A DNA stretch of 64,000 nt from positions 62,001-126,000 of the forward strand of contig JBBPSI010000058.1 in NCBI GenBank assembly GCA_038093515.1, read 5' to 3'. The translations under genes and the position numbers were made by a program. The notes beneath the pieces are model-generated. The model was given only the letters and a program-made list of their open reading frames with translations, was not told where the DNA came from and ran no database searches. Each line of letters starts with the position of its first letter. Positions within the stretch are counted from its first letter, which is position 1. This DNA is from Butyriboletus loyo (lineage: Eukaryota > Basidiomycota > Agaricomycetes > Boletales > Boletaceae). This document shows, piece after piece, positions 29,659 through 39,886 of this stretch.

Positions 29659-30658
29659 CAGTGGAATTGCTCATAATGCATACGAGTTGGGCGGCGAAAA
29701 AGCAATGCATTATTAGGTTTATGCAACAGGATACATGTCACATTCCGTGACTAGTGTGACATCGCAGCGTGACCGAGCGGTCGTCAGCAACGCGACATAT
29801 GATACAGTAAGTTGTACAGAAATCATGATAAATATTTATCTAGGGTGGTCTACTTTGCGCTGAAGAGTTCATCTCGCTGCAAAGCTACCTGAAATTTACA
29901 GAGTTGATTGGACAGTGCGAGTGAGAATGAGGGATCACCATACTGCATGCATCCCCCTTCGAGCCGCTGACATATGTTCAGTGCGCGAGAATGAAACGGT
30001 AGACTCGTCATCAACATTGTCATTGTCGTTGTCATCGATCGATCTCGATTACTTCTCCATTCACCTGTGCCATCTCCCGACGAACCTGCTCAGTAATTCC
30101 TGCAACACTCCCATTCGACTCAGCCCAATCTTACCCAACTCTCTCTTCTACAGGGTCAAGCTGTGAGCCGTCTAGGTGGACGGCAACACTAACGGACGAA
30201 ACAGAACGTGAACCGAGCAGTGTATTGAGAAAGAGAGAGAGAGAGATCGTATTGTATCTGTGGTCTGGTATATATGGTACAGTAACAGGATGCCAATGCC
30301 GGTCTGGCGTCATGGCATACAACGGAGCATACGACGGAGCAGATAGGAATATAGGAATATAAGTAAGCGGGCTTACACAAACATTTCGTCAATGGTCGGA
30401 CGTGTGCCGAAGACTCGGTTTCGTGACTGGAGATCACGAACTTCCAAATGGTTTGTACTACCAGTAACTAGCCTTGGGACAATTGATCCACCCTGCTATT
30501 CATACTATGTAATAATGCATATTTTATTTCACAGTCGATGCATTATGCATTATGCATTCACAATGTATTTTGAGTGGGAACAACAATGGGATCGCCGAAA
30601 GCCAATGCATTATGGGGTATATGCATTGTTACGTCATGCATTACGAGCAATTCCACTG
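29659..30658. mobile_element. 1,000 bp non-autonomous TIR element, Tc1/mariner-type
   Basis: Terminal inverted repeats begin CAGTGGAATTGCTCATAATG on the left (29659) and are matched on the reverse strand at the right end (30658) as CAGTGGAATTGCTCGTAATG. A TA dinucleotide flanks both sides (29657-29658 and 30659-30660), the target duplication of Tc1/mariner/pogo transposons. Subterminal ATGCATTAT motifs recur. No transposase ORF is seen, so it would depend on a helper element. A stretch at about 30000-30165 has some coding-like look but no supported gene. Confidence 0.8.
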
Positions 30659-31043
30659 TATTTGTCTCGCGTCTCACACATCTAGTACTGTTGTTGTAGT
30701 GCACCGAGAAGGGAGGAATCGACTGCATCTGTTGCTCTTAGTATGTAGCCAAGAACAATCATCCGTGTTCTTCGAAGCTTGAACGAGTTGCAAGAGATAC
30801 GCTAGACCGGACCAGATTCAGTCAGAGGATGGTCTACTAGATGTGTACCTTTTAGCTTCTTCAACGTTTTTGGAACGAGTACCTCGCGTCGTTTCTTTCC
30901 ATTCTTCCGTTGATGACCGTTCTGGTGCAGTAGGATGTTATGCAACAACCAGCCAGGATGTGGTGGGGAAAAAGTGAGCAAGCAGCAAGCAACTTGAAGT
31001 TGTTACTCACTAGCAGTACAGGCATATATACATTCACACATCA

Positions 31044-32281
31044 TTATTCGATCATTCTATTTCGATTTTGTGCGCGTGCGCGTGCTAGGACAGCCCACAC
31101 CAGACCAGAAATATTGTTCGCCTGTACGTGTGCATCGATCACATCCCCCAACTCAAAGTCGACCCCTCCCAGAGTGACGTCCGCAGCGACCAGCTGTCGT
31201 GTATTTGGAATAAAGATCAATGTCAACACTAGATCGTTTGGCTCAGGAGACCCCGAGCCTGGTGGTGGATCGATCGAATATGTCAACCTTAGTTCGTTTT
31301 CGGATTCAATGTGTGTGGACTTGAGAGAGAGCAAGGAGCGGTGGATCGACAACGATGACACGAACCTGTCCGTGTGTGACCCAGATCAGACATGGCACCG
31401 AGAAAGGTTAGTTGACAATTCCGTACCAGTCATAGAGTCCCCCGACCCTTGGGTCCTCTTCCTCGCCAACCACTTTTTCTACAAGCTTGAGTTCTGCGAG
31501 TCTCTCCTTTTCGATGCTTCTCAGTTGCTCCAGCTCCGCCATCTCGTTCTTTATCCGTTCTTTCGTCTCGCTTATCCGGCTATTCAGTTCCTGCAGCCCG
31601 TCCTCTAAATTTTGCATTTGCTCCACTTGTCCATCGAGCGTGGACGTTGCAGATGTAATGGTCAACCGAGGGTGCGGGTGAGCCTGACGGAGACGCGTCA
31701 GAGCAAGCCGTGTATCAAGTATCTGGGCAGAGAGTGTCGTCGCAAGACTCGTCAACGAACGTGCTTTCTGATAATCTGGCTCAGAAGATCGTCAGGAACT
31801 ATATAAACAACTGGGGCAATCGACCGACCTTCCTCTACGAGTGGCGCCAACGTACGTACGTCCTCTTGTCGCTCAGCAAGCCCTGCCTTGGCCTCCTTCA
31901 ACCCACACTTCTTCTCTTCGTTGCGCAATCGGACTTCTTCGTTCGAAGAGGCGGTTATGAGTGGCGCATCGTCGGACACAATCGTCTTGACGTATTTGTC
32001 TTTAGCTTTCTGTTCCAGATACTGAAATTTAAGTTGACGGAGGAATGACTAGCGTGTCCATCGTCAGCAAGTCGCGCGCGTGGATGGAATTGAGCACATA
32101 CGGTCTGGGCTGCGACGTCACTGGCTACTACAGCAGGGTCGCTCAGGGCGTCCTCACCAGCGGACAAGTCTTCGAGACCGTCGAAACGATGAGCTTTCAA
32201 CTGCGCGCGGGAGTTGAGAATGTGCAGGTTGGCATTGTCGAGAGTTGCTTGAAGCCGTTTCGATGCATCCGAAATGGTCAT
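31044..32281 (-). CDS. SOS7: Kinetochore protein Sos7-like
   Basis: Four exons. Exon 1 starts at 32281 (TISDASKRLQATLDNANLHI) and ends after SDVAAQT. Exon 2 begins YLEQKAKDKYVKTIVSDDAP and continues with a charged coiled coil. Exon 3 (from about 31777) reads DYQKARSLTSLATTLSAQIL and further heptad-rich sequence (LQELNSRISETKERIKNEM). Exon 4 starts FVSSLSIHRSLLSLKSTHIE and encodes a C-terminal globular part (ENELRLTYSID, DLVLTLIFIPNTRQLVAADV). The joined frames fit without a break. Coiled coil plus C-terminal RWD-like part agrees with fungal Sos7, a kinetochore subunit that works with the Mis12/Ndc80 complexes. Family named by recognition of the N-terminal and GLYDW regions; moderately sure. 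A decayed copy lies at 25505-26098. Confidence 0.75.
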
Positions 32282-33299
32282 CGAGCCAGTACAAGTTATA
32301 AATCACGTCGTTTTCGAACCGTGTCGCGCGGCGCGTCTATCACGTGTACAGAAAAGACTACACATGGATTAATCGTTCATCGGTTCTCCGACGTCAGAAA
32401 TGTCAATAGGTCGTAATGAATCGCCCACTGGGGAGGGCGGCGTGCCTCGGACGAATCGCAGTTGACAGAGAAATCATTGCTCTTGTTGCGACCCGTACCC
32501 GTGAAACGAAACACCAGTCTCCGGGCATGTGCAATTGGAGCATCACTCCTTCAACTCCACTGTGTGATCATGATCCTTCTTCCTTCAGGGAGAATTGATT
32601 CAGTATACTTACGGGGGTCGTCGGGACGTAGCAGAGGAAAGAGGAAATCAAATGATGGGGATAATTTAACTTCTGACCACTATGTAGTTGCTCTTTCGTT
32701 CTCGTACCGGAAGCCGACCTAGAGGAGCGCAAAACCAAACGTGTAGGATGGCGAATGCTAGTCGAGCAAACGGGGAAATAGTGGTTACTGTCAAGGGTAG
32801 ACTCCTAGCAAACCATGGGCAGCATCCCCAGGCATACTCCAACTTCCGGGGGTATATTTGCGCGTGGGGCCGCCAGAGGCTGATGTTCGACAATTCCGTC
32901 AAGATATGGGTTATTCCTCTGTGTTGGCGCCAACCATGCACGCATGTCAATCGCGTGTCATGCATCGCGGCCTCTGTCCCAACGGGGAGAGTGACTTGGA
33001 CAATGTAACTGTGTATATGAAGGCAGTCATTGTCGCGTGACACACTTCACGAAGTTGAGAGAAACAACAGTGGGTGATATAACAGCGAACCGACGGCTAT
33101 CCACGCCGAGCTTGAGTTTCGTGAGCTTGCAAGGGTTATGGTTCTCTTGCGTATTCTCGGTGACGAGTCGTGTTGCATGTTTCCGCGTGTCGCATTGAAA
33201 AGAAATATGATTAAGGAGGGATTTTCAACAACCCCAAGTTAATCGAGGCCTGGAACGAAGAACAGGGCATGTGCATGAGCAATATTACCCTTCCTTTCA
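32282..33299. other. Intergenic region
   Basis: About 1 kb with no gene I can support. ORFs up to 125 aa exist on both strands but lack family motifs and splice into nothing. Confidence 0.5.
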
Positions 33300-33745
33300 T
33301 CAACTTGTACTTGAAGGTGACCCCTCCCCTTCATGTGTAGATGGTGGCTCGCGCAACGGATTCTCTAGTCGGGCCTGCTCAAGCAGATCCCCAAGACCTC
33401 GCTCTCGTACGGCTTTCTGCAAGTAAGGCGACATCAGTCAACTTGCGTTAGAAACCAGACCAATCCTAGAACGAGCAGAACGTTTCGACGGAGTCTTCGA
33501 AACCACACACAGAAGAAAAAAGGCATCACACTCACCTGCACACACTCCTTGTATTGAGCCCAGACAACCCCACATTTCTCCTCGAATTCCTCCGCCTTCT
33601 TCTTGGCATACTCGTTGCGTTGGCCCTGCGGAATGCCCTTGGAATGTGCAATGGCGGGTTCGAGATATCCTTCGAACCACGTATTGAAGCACGCGTCGTA
33701 TGCGTGCTTGAGAGGTGTACATTGGCTTGAAAGCGAGTGTGCCAT
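33300..33745 (-). CDS. MDM35: Mdm35/TRIAP1 family mitochondrial intermembrane protein
   Basis: Two exons, 33745-33536 and 33416-33300, joined by a 119 bp intron (GTGAGT..GCAG); 108 aa. The sequence SLSSQCTPLKHAYDACFNTW and EFEEKCGVVWAQYKECVQ gives the twin CX9C pattern of Mdm35/TRIAP1. These small proteins pair with Ups/PRELI proteins to carry phosphatidic acid between mitochondrial membranes and enter by the Mia40 route. The second exon adds KAVRERGLGDLLEQARLENP and a short acidic tail. An ATG 19 codons upstream (33802) is in frame, but the family starts close to the SLSS segment, so 33745 is preferred. Confidence 0.92.
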
Positions 33746-33917
33746 AGAAACAACGTTCTGATAGACCTTGCTAGAAAGTTGCAGACGACGATGGGCACTC
33801 AACGCGCCCCAGCCGGCTTACATCACAAAGTTTAGATCTAGGTATATACAATACGTTTCAGAGCGAGATGACAGCGGTGCTATACTAGATACACGACATG
33901 CCACTTCGCGCACTGAC

Positions 33918-35037
33918 TCAACGGCCTCTCAAGTAAGGATGAAATCGACCCTTGCCTCTGTCTCCTCTGTCCTGTGGGTGACGCGTAGGCTGCGGCGGAG
34001 GCGCCTTGGAAGACGTAAAAGCGATTTGTGAACGTTTCGACTGTGCTGCAGATGCTTGTTCTGAACGCGTTTTTTGCAAATCGGCTTTGAGAAGGTACAT
34101 GTTTCCCCAGCAAGAAAGCCGTCATTGGGCGTAACCACACAAGAGGACGGTGACGGGCATAAACACGAGTCGAAAAAAACTACAAAGCACATCGTACCGA
34201 TTTGATCTGCAAACCATCCAGGTTCTACGTCGTTTGGTTTCCAAATACCAGTCGGAAAATTCGATGTTCGTTCGTCGACGTCGACAAAGTCGACCAGTGT
34301 AGCATAGAGGTGAGGATTCCGAAATGATCGGTTTGACATGAGAGAATCATTAAAGTGTCTGGGATTTACGGGATCGCGCTTCAACGCAAGAAATTGGGCT
34401 ACTTTCGCCTTGACAGACATGAGTGACAGAGTGGAGCAACATGCAAAGAGCTATCGTACTTCAATGACTGGATCACATGGTGCCGTAGATTCGGCGGGTA
34501 TTCCCCAGTCTGCTTCGCCTGGTATTGATGGCGGTCTCAGGATTTCGTGAATCTTTGTTAGTTCGTGGTCTTCGGAGGAACTCGAGGCGGAGGGAAATTC
34601 CTTCAAGGATTCCTCGGGTGTGAGCGGTGGTGCGTCTGCTTGGGATCGTTCTGTCACAATGTCATCGGATAGGTGTGCTCGAGGGTGGCTTTTCGTCGGT
34701 GCTGGCCGACGAATGATGACTTGGGATTTAGGTAATAGTCGTGCTAAGGAGGGATAACTTGGAGCGCATTCTCAGTGTATTACGTAGAACGTACCATCTG
34801 AGGATGAAGCAGAGAGGCCCTTTAGTGGCTTATCCTATTCCCAAACAGAAACACAGCCAACAACGAGGGAAACGATTGGACAAAACCCGGCAGGGAGACT
34901 CTTACATGGTTGTTGACCAGGCCAGTGGTAGCAGATCTGGAGGTGGAGGCGACAGTGTCCTCCAAGTCGCTTTGAGAGTCATCGCTGTATGCGACAAGAC
35001 CTGGGAGTGTGTAAGACGTCGCCGACAGCGGGGACAT
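33918..35037 (-). CDS. HCNGP-like (SAP30BP) protein
   Basis: Multi-exon. Exon 1 (from 35037) encodes [20 protein letters not shown] and an acidic Ser-rich stretch. The next coding block has [20 protein letters not shown] and the Pro/Glu-rich region; another exon encodes [40 protein letters not shown] and [15 protein letters not shown], the core HCNGP motif. The final exon begins [10 protein letters not shown] and ends in a basic [21 protein letters not shown]-like/SAP30BP proteins are nuclear and linked to pre-mRNA splicing and transcription regulation. Junction phases agree (for example DQI to ADLQ). Only 111 bp separate its start from GPI8, so the two probably share a promoter. Confidence 0.87.
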
Positions 35038-35148
35038 GGCGTTGCTTACGGTGCATGGCAGCGCGCACGAAGGAGAGGTTCAATGCCGAGAATTGAAACT
35101 CCGCGTGATCGTTTCGGGAGAGTTGCCGAGTTGCCGAGACACACTGAA

Positions 35149-36638
35149 ATGCGCCTCCACCAGCTGCTCGTCTGTCTGGCGATTTGGACGGTCGGCAGTT
35201 TGGCTACTAGCGAGCGGGTCGTCGCCGAGTTTTATGGCAGACATGCATCCAGCTTGGGGCACACCAACAACTGGGCCGTCCTCGTCTGCGCCTCCCGATA
35301 TTGGTTCAATTACAGGGTATGTCATGGTAGCGTGCAGTGAACCACTGATGCCAACGTCCCTCAGCACATGGCAAACGCCCTAGGAATGTAATGTTGCCTC
35401 TGTTGCCTTATTCCATCGTGATATAGACCCTCATTCTTAGGTATCGCACTGTCAAGCGTCTCGGCATCCCCGACTCGAATATCATCCTCATGCTCGCTGA
35501 TGACGTCGCGTGTAACACGCGCAACAAATTCCCCGGGAGCGTATACGCGAAAGCGGGGCGTCATTTGGACCTCTACGGCGATAACATCGAGGTTGACTAC
35601 CGTGGCTACGAAGTCACCGTGGAGAATTTCATTCGACTGCTCACAGGTATGTCGAGGTCGAAAGCATTCTCTCATGTACCAACTCTCCATTTAGGACGTG
35701 TCGATCCGTCGGTACCGCGCTCCAAACGACTGCTCACGGACGACCGCTCGAATATTTTCGTGTACATGACCGGACACGGTGGAAATGAATTCCTCAAATT
35801 CCAGGACAACGAAGAGATCAGCGCGTTCGACATCGCCGACGCCTTTGAACAAATGTGGCAGAAGAAGCGGTAAGTAGCCAAAAATGTGTCCATGGTTCAT
35901 CTCAGGGGCTTAACAAGTGAATTCTAGCTACAACGAAATATTCTTCATGATCGATACCTGCCAAGCAAATACCATGTACTCGCAGTTCTACTCTCCGAAT
36001 ATCCTAGCAACAGGGTCATCAGAGATAGAAGAAAACTCTTACTCGGTATGTCTTTTTGTTCGTTATATTTATCTTTAGGGTCTCACTACTAGCAGCACGA
36101 AAACGACAACGATATTGGCGTATCCGTCATCGACAGCTATACACATTTCGTACTCGAATTTATGGAAGGCATCAACAAGACCAGTCAGGGGTCTGTACAG
36201 GACCTGGTATGCACTCTCACCTCGACGTCTCGTTGACATATGCTCACACTTGGAAAGTTCTCGTCTTACGATCCCGCTGTGATTCGCTCACATGCCGGCG
36301 TGCGTTCAGACCTGTTTCAACGGCCACTGGATAAGACACGCATCACGGACTTTTTTGGAGGTGTCGCTCAGGCCGAGGTGTTCCCTCCCGCCCAGGAAAC
36401 TGCGCCGACTGTCCTCCCGGAAAACATACGACCGCCGGAAACTTCGCAGCACGCAGCAATCCCTCCCGAGAATCCTGTTACCCTGCAGTGCCGTCCCGAC
36501 GCAGCACGGGACAAGGCTACTTTACCCTTGCTGGAGAGCGAGAGTGAAGTTTGGGACACGAGATGGAAGGATATTAGAAAATGGACTTCTGTCTTGTTAG
36601 TAGCATCTCTCGTGACCTGGGTATCGTTTGCAAGATAG
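35149..36638 (+). CDS. GPI8: GPI-anchor transamidase catalytic subunit Gpi8/PIG-K
   Basis: Multi-exon. Signal peptide (MRLHQLLVCLAIWTVGSLA), then NNWAVLVCASRYWFNYR, HMANALGMYRTVKRLGIPDS, the catalytic His in IFVYMTGHGGNEFLKFQD and the catalytic Cys in IFFMIDTCQANTMYSQ. The family hallmark SVIDSYTHFVLEF and SYDPAVIRSHAGVRSDLF follow. The C-terminus has one membrane segment (WTSVLLVASLVTWVSF). This caspase-fold enzyme replaces the C-terminal signal of proteins with a GPI anchor in the ER. Start at 35149 places the signal peptide at the N-terminus. Confidence 0.95.
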
Positions 36639-36763
36639 ACCTTTGTAATTCCACAAATTCATTCCCTCAATGTCAAGGGAGTAAGGTACACACAGCATAA
36701 AATACGAAAGCTAATTTGCGAAATACATGTGAATCACTTGATAGTACGGTCCTGTGCTTTCCT

Positions 36764-39376
36764 TCAAAACTCTTGGTGTTCTTCAGCATTCCATTTCTTG
36801 TCAGGGTCGTACAATATCCCATCCTCAGACATGCACCACTCGATCACCGCACAAGGAGGCCAGAGGCCTTCAGGCTCGTCGCCGGCGTCCTGGAGGAGCA
36901 GCGCAACGACGCCATGCGCAGGAACATCGTGTGCTGTAAAGTTTCTCGCTGCGGTACCATTGTCAGTGTGCGTCCAGAGGTCCTGAATGCAAGATGAGCG
37001 CCAGTGCCGATGAACAAGTCGAGGTCTAGAGCCTACCCGGACGGAGTATTGTCTTCCAGCTCGAATCCAGGGAGACTCCGTTAAATTGAAGAACATGGTT
37101 GCAGGTTCATCCAAAGTGTTGATCTGCTCTGCCTCAGCAATGCAAGAGGTGAACAAGAATGAAACTACTCACAAGCATAAAGACCGTGCCATTCTGGCTT
37201 TTACCACTCCAGTACTGTGCGGGGTGAGTTTCGTTGCTCACGTAGTCGGGCTAAAATAATTTTGAATCGATAGGTAAACATATGCGAGTGCATATTTGCT
37301 TACGTTGATACCCCATCGGAACGGCGAAATGCTCGCACCCACCACGGGGTCCTGGTTGATAGCGATGATTTCGTGGCTGGTGAGGATCTCGAGGGCTTCC
37401 TTGCTTGCCGACTCCAACTGAACAGAGACTAGATCTCTACTTTGCTTCAAGCTCCAGAGAAAGCACATACATGGAGGCCGAGCAAGAGGGGGGACTTCAT
37501 GAGAGCCCAGGCAGTGAAGTGCGTCTTCATTTCCTCATACGCTAGGTCACCATTCCCGCTTGTGGTTGACATGAGACGTATGTTATGAGACACCAGATGT
37601 TTTACTCACACTTCCAGCTAGCAAAATATGAGGCTGAATTCAGTAATATAAGTAGAATCACCCACCATATCCATATCGTTATGACCGTAAAAATCGGTAG
37701 CCCAGGTATAAAAAGAATTTCTAGAAAGCAGTTTCAGAACGACTCAAATGAAGTAGCAGGTACTAGAGCTGCTGACTGGTTGATGATGCTCGTAATCGAC
37801 GACCAAGATGCTCCTAGGAAACTCTGTCAAGTGGCAATTGCACTACACTAGGAATAGCATACCAATATCACCCGTTGTCTGATACGCAATGTTTGTTTTC
37901 AATGCGCAGACAACACATTATTAAATCACCTACCCGCCAACTTTGGCCATAGTCCCTTGCCCAAAACCAACCTTGTTCCTAGTTGAAACATGAGCATGAG
38001 CACAATGACTTGGACACAGTACATACCCTTCCCCACTGACACAATGACAAGAATAAAGGTGGTTTGCCAGATGACTTGACGAGATCCTTGATAGCGTTCG
38101 CCATACGTTCGTAGCCTGTACGACAACCATCAACTCGACACTTGAACCATCAAAGTCGTAATGAACAAACTTACGGCCCATGATATTCTCCCTTGTAATG
38201 TTGTCGAACGGTACGGCACAATTATCATACCTGCAGAAACGACCATCAGGGCCACAGCTTCGTCACACAGACTGAGCATACGCACTTGAGATAATCGAAG
38301 CCCCAGTCCTGGAACAACTTCACGTCTCTATGAAGGTATCGAGGGGAGTCGTCGGCTTAAGAAGCAGATAAGGCCCACCTTGCTTCGTTCTGATATGACC
38401 CAGGGTACAATTGACAAGTAAACCATCCTGCGTCACTGTACTGTTGGCCAAGAGCGTTAGAGGTGAAAGAGGACAGGTGAACAAAATCGTACAATGCCTG
38501 CTTTGCTGCATGAACCCCGACATGAGCGTTACACACCAGCGAGGTGCGTTGATCGACTCACAAGCCCATTTCATGGATCTGGTCAGTCAATGCTTTCATT
38601 CCCGAAGGGAATCTGGCCTTGTCTGCAACAACGTCATATCTCCATCTATATACCACATGGGGAATAACGCACTCGCGACAATATGCCCAGTGGAACTCCG
38701 TTGTTTCTCCGAGTAACAATCGTCGATATTGAGATGATTATAACCCGCATCCTGAGTTGCGGAAATGAGTATTCACAATGTTACCCGACGCTGTTTGACA
38801 CGAACCGCAAGGCCGAGGGATTTCATCAATTTAGCCGTCTCGATGATGAGCGTCTCGTTGATTGCACACTACCAGAACAAACATGGAGTTCCATTTCACA
38901 TTTTGAGCGAACGGACCACTCACATAGTATGCATTCCAAGCTTATAGTTTGGACTGAGCACCCTGCGACCAGCACGACCTAACGACTTACTATTATATCC
39001 CATGACTGTGAAGGTTTCATCAGACATCACGTCCGCTACACAGCTCTCGCGCTTACCTGGAAGCTTCCCGATTCTCTCGACCTCACTCGTGGGATGGCCA
39101 TACTTGCCACGGTAGAAGAGGACTGACAATCCCAAGATTGCAGCGAGGGTGAACGCCATGGTACCCCAGAATGGAGCCTTTGACTGTCTTCGTGCTGGCT
39201 GCGCCTGCGCTGCATATCATGTAAGAAAGTCACGGATCAACCTTACTGTCATATGGACAGAGACTCTCGGGTCGCAACATCCACGAGGGACCACATTCGA
39301 GGAAGGTACACTCACCAAGCAAGGGCGTACTGGATGTAGGAAAAATCTGTGTGGCAGGACCTGGCTCCGCAGTCAT
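36764..39376 (-). CDS. GH27 alpha-galactosidase with N-terminal membrane anchor
   Basis: A gene of many tiny exons. The start at 39376 gives a short polar N-terminus (MTAEPGPATQIFP), then after an intron APFWGTMAFTLAAILGLSVL, a probable signal anchor. GH27 landmarks: VMGYNTWNAYY, DAGYNHLNIDDCYSEKQRS, KARFPSGMKALTDQIHEMG, IYSDAGWFTC, VKLFQDWGFDYLKYDNCA (nucleophile Asp in KYDNC), SLCQWGR, TTGDI (acid/base Asp), ATDFYGHNDMDM, NGDLAYEEMKTHFTAWALMK, ILTSHEIIAINQDP and a C-terminal beta domain. A micro-exon of 8 nt (CTGGAAGT) joins DM to EVGNGDL. One join, at about 37700-37760, does not keep frame with a normal-sized intron, so either a very short (23 nt) intron is used or a frameshift exists. Cleaves terminal alpha-galactose. 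Confidence 0.75.
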
Positions 39377-39886
39377 GTTTAGAATGCGTTTACCAGGTAG
39401 TGATGGAAAAGGGAGAGAAGTGGTGCTCCTCGTTATTTACTGTGGGGAAACGTCTGTAATAATACCTCGACCATCGACTACGTAATTAGACTGCCATAAT
39501 TGTACGTTGGGAATGATTAATGACTCCGGGCTAATCTGCGTGAAGTGAGCATTTGCTGACCCGCCAACAACTTCAAGTTGTCCCATGCCCGCCTCGCCAA
39601 CGTCCCCACCCGCAATAGATTTTTTTACCAAGTTCAAGACGAAGAGCCAATGGGTTTTCACTTTTCTTTGTACCTAAGCTGTAGTTCAGTCTAGCGGTTG
39701 CCAGGCTTCTGTAATACGTACGGACGTCCATGGACGATGATTAAGTAGACACTGTCAGAGGTGGGACCTTAGCGAGTCCGCCAATTCCACTATTTCATGG
39801 TAAGTATCACAGCACCTTTTAAGTTGTCCCAAGCAATTGTTTATGAACTGAACACAAGTACCTGGTTGTCCCAAAGGTATCGTTAT
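39377..39886. other. Intergenic between the two GH27 copies
   Basis: No gene seen; 5' flank of the intact GH27 copy and 3' flank of the broken one. Confidence 0.4.

Noticed and set aside
30000..30165. Possible captured gene exon in the 1 kb TIR element
   Set aside because: A short coding-looking stretch (about 27 residues on the minus strand) but no match that I recognise and no support on either side.
32666..33043. 125 aa minus-strand ORF between SOS7 and MDM35
   Set aside because: No motif, no splice partner, composition like the surrounding intergenic DNA.
33746..33802. Upstream ATG for MDM35
   Set aside because: Adds 19 residues not typical of this short family; the inner ATG at 33745 fits better.
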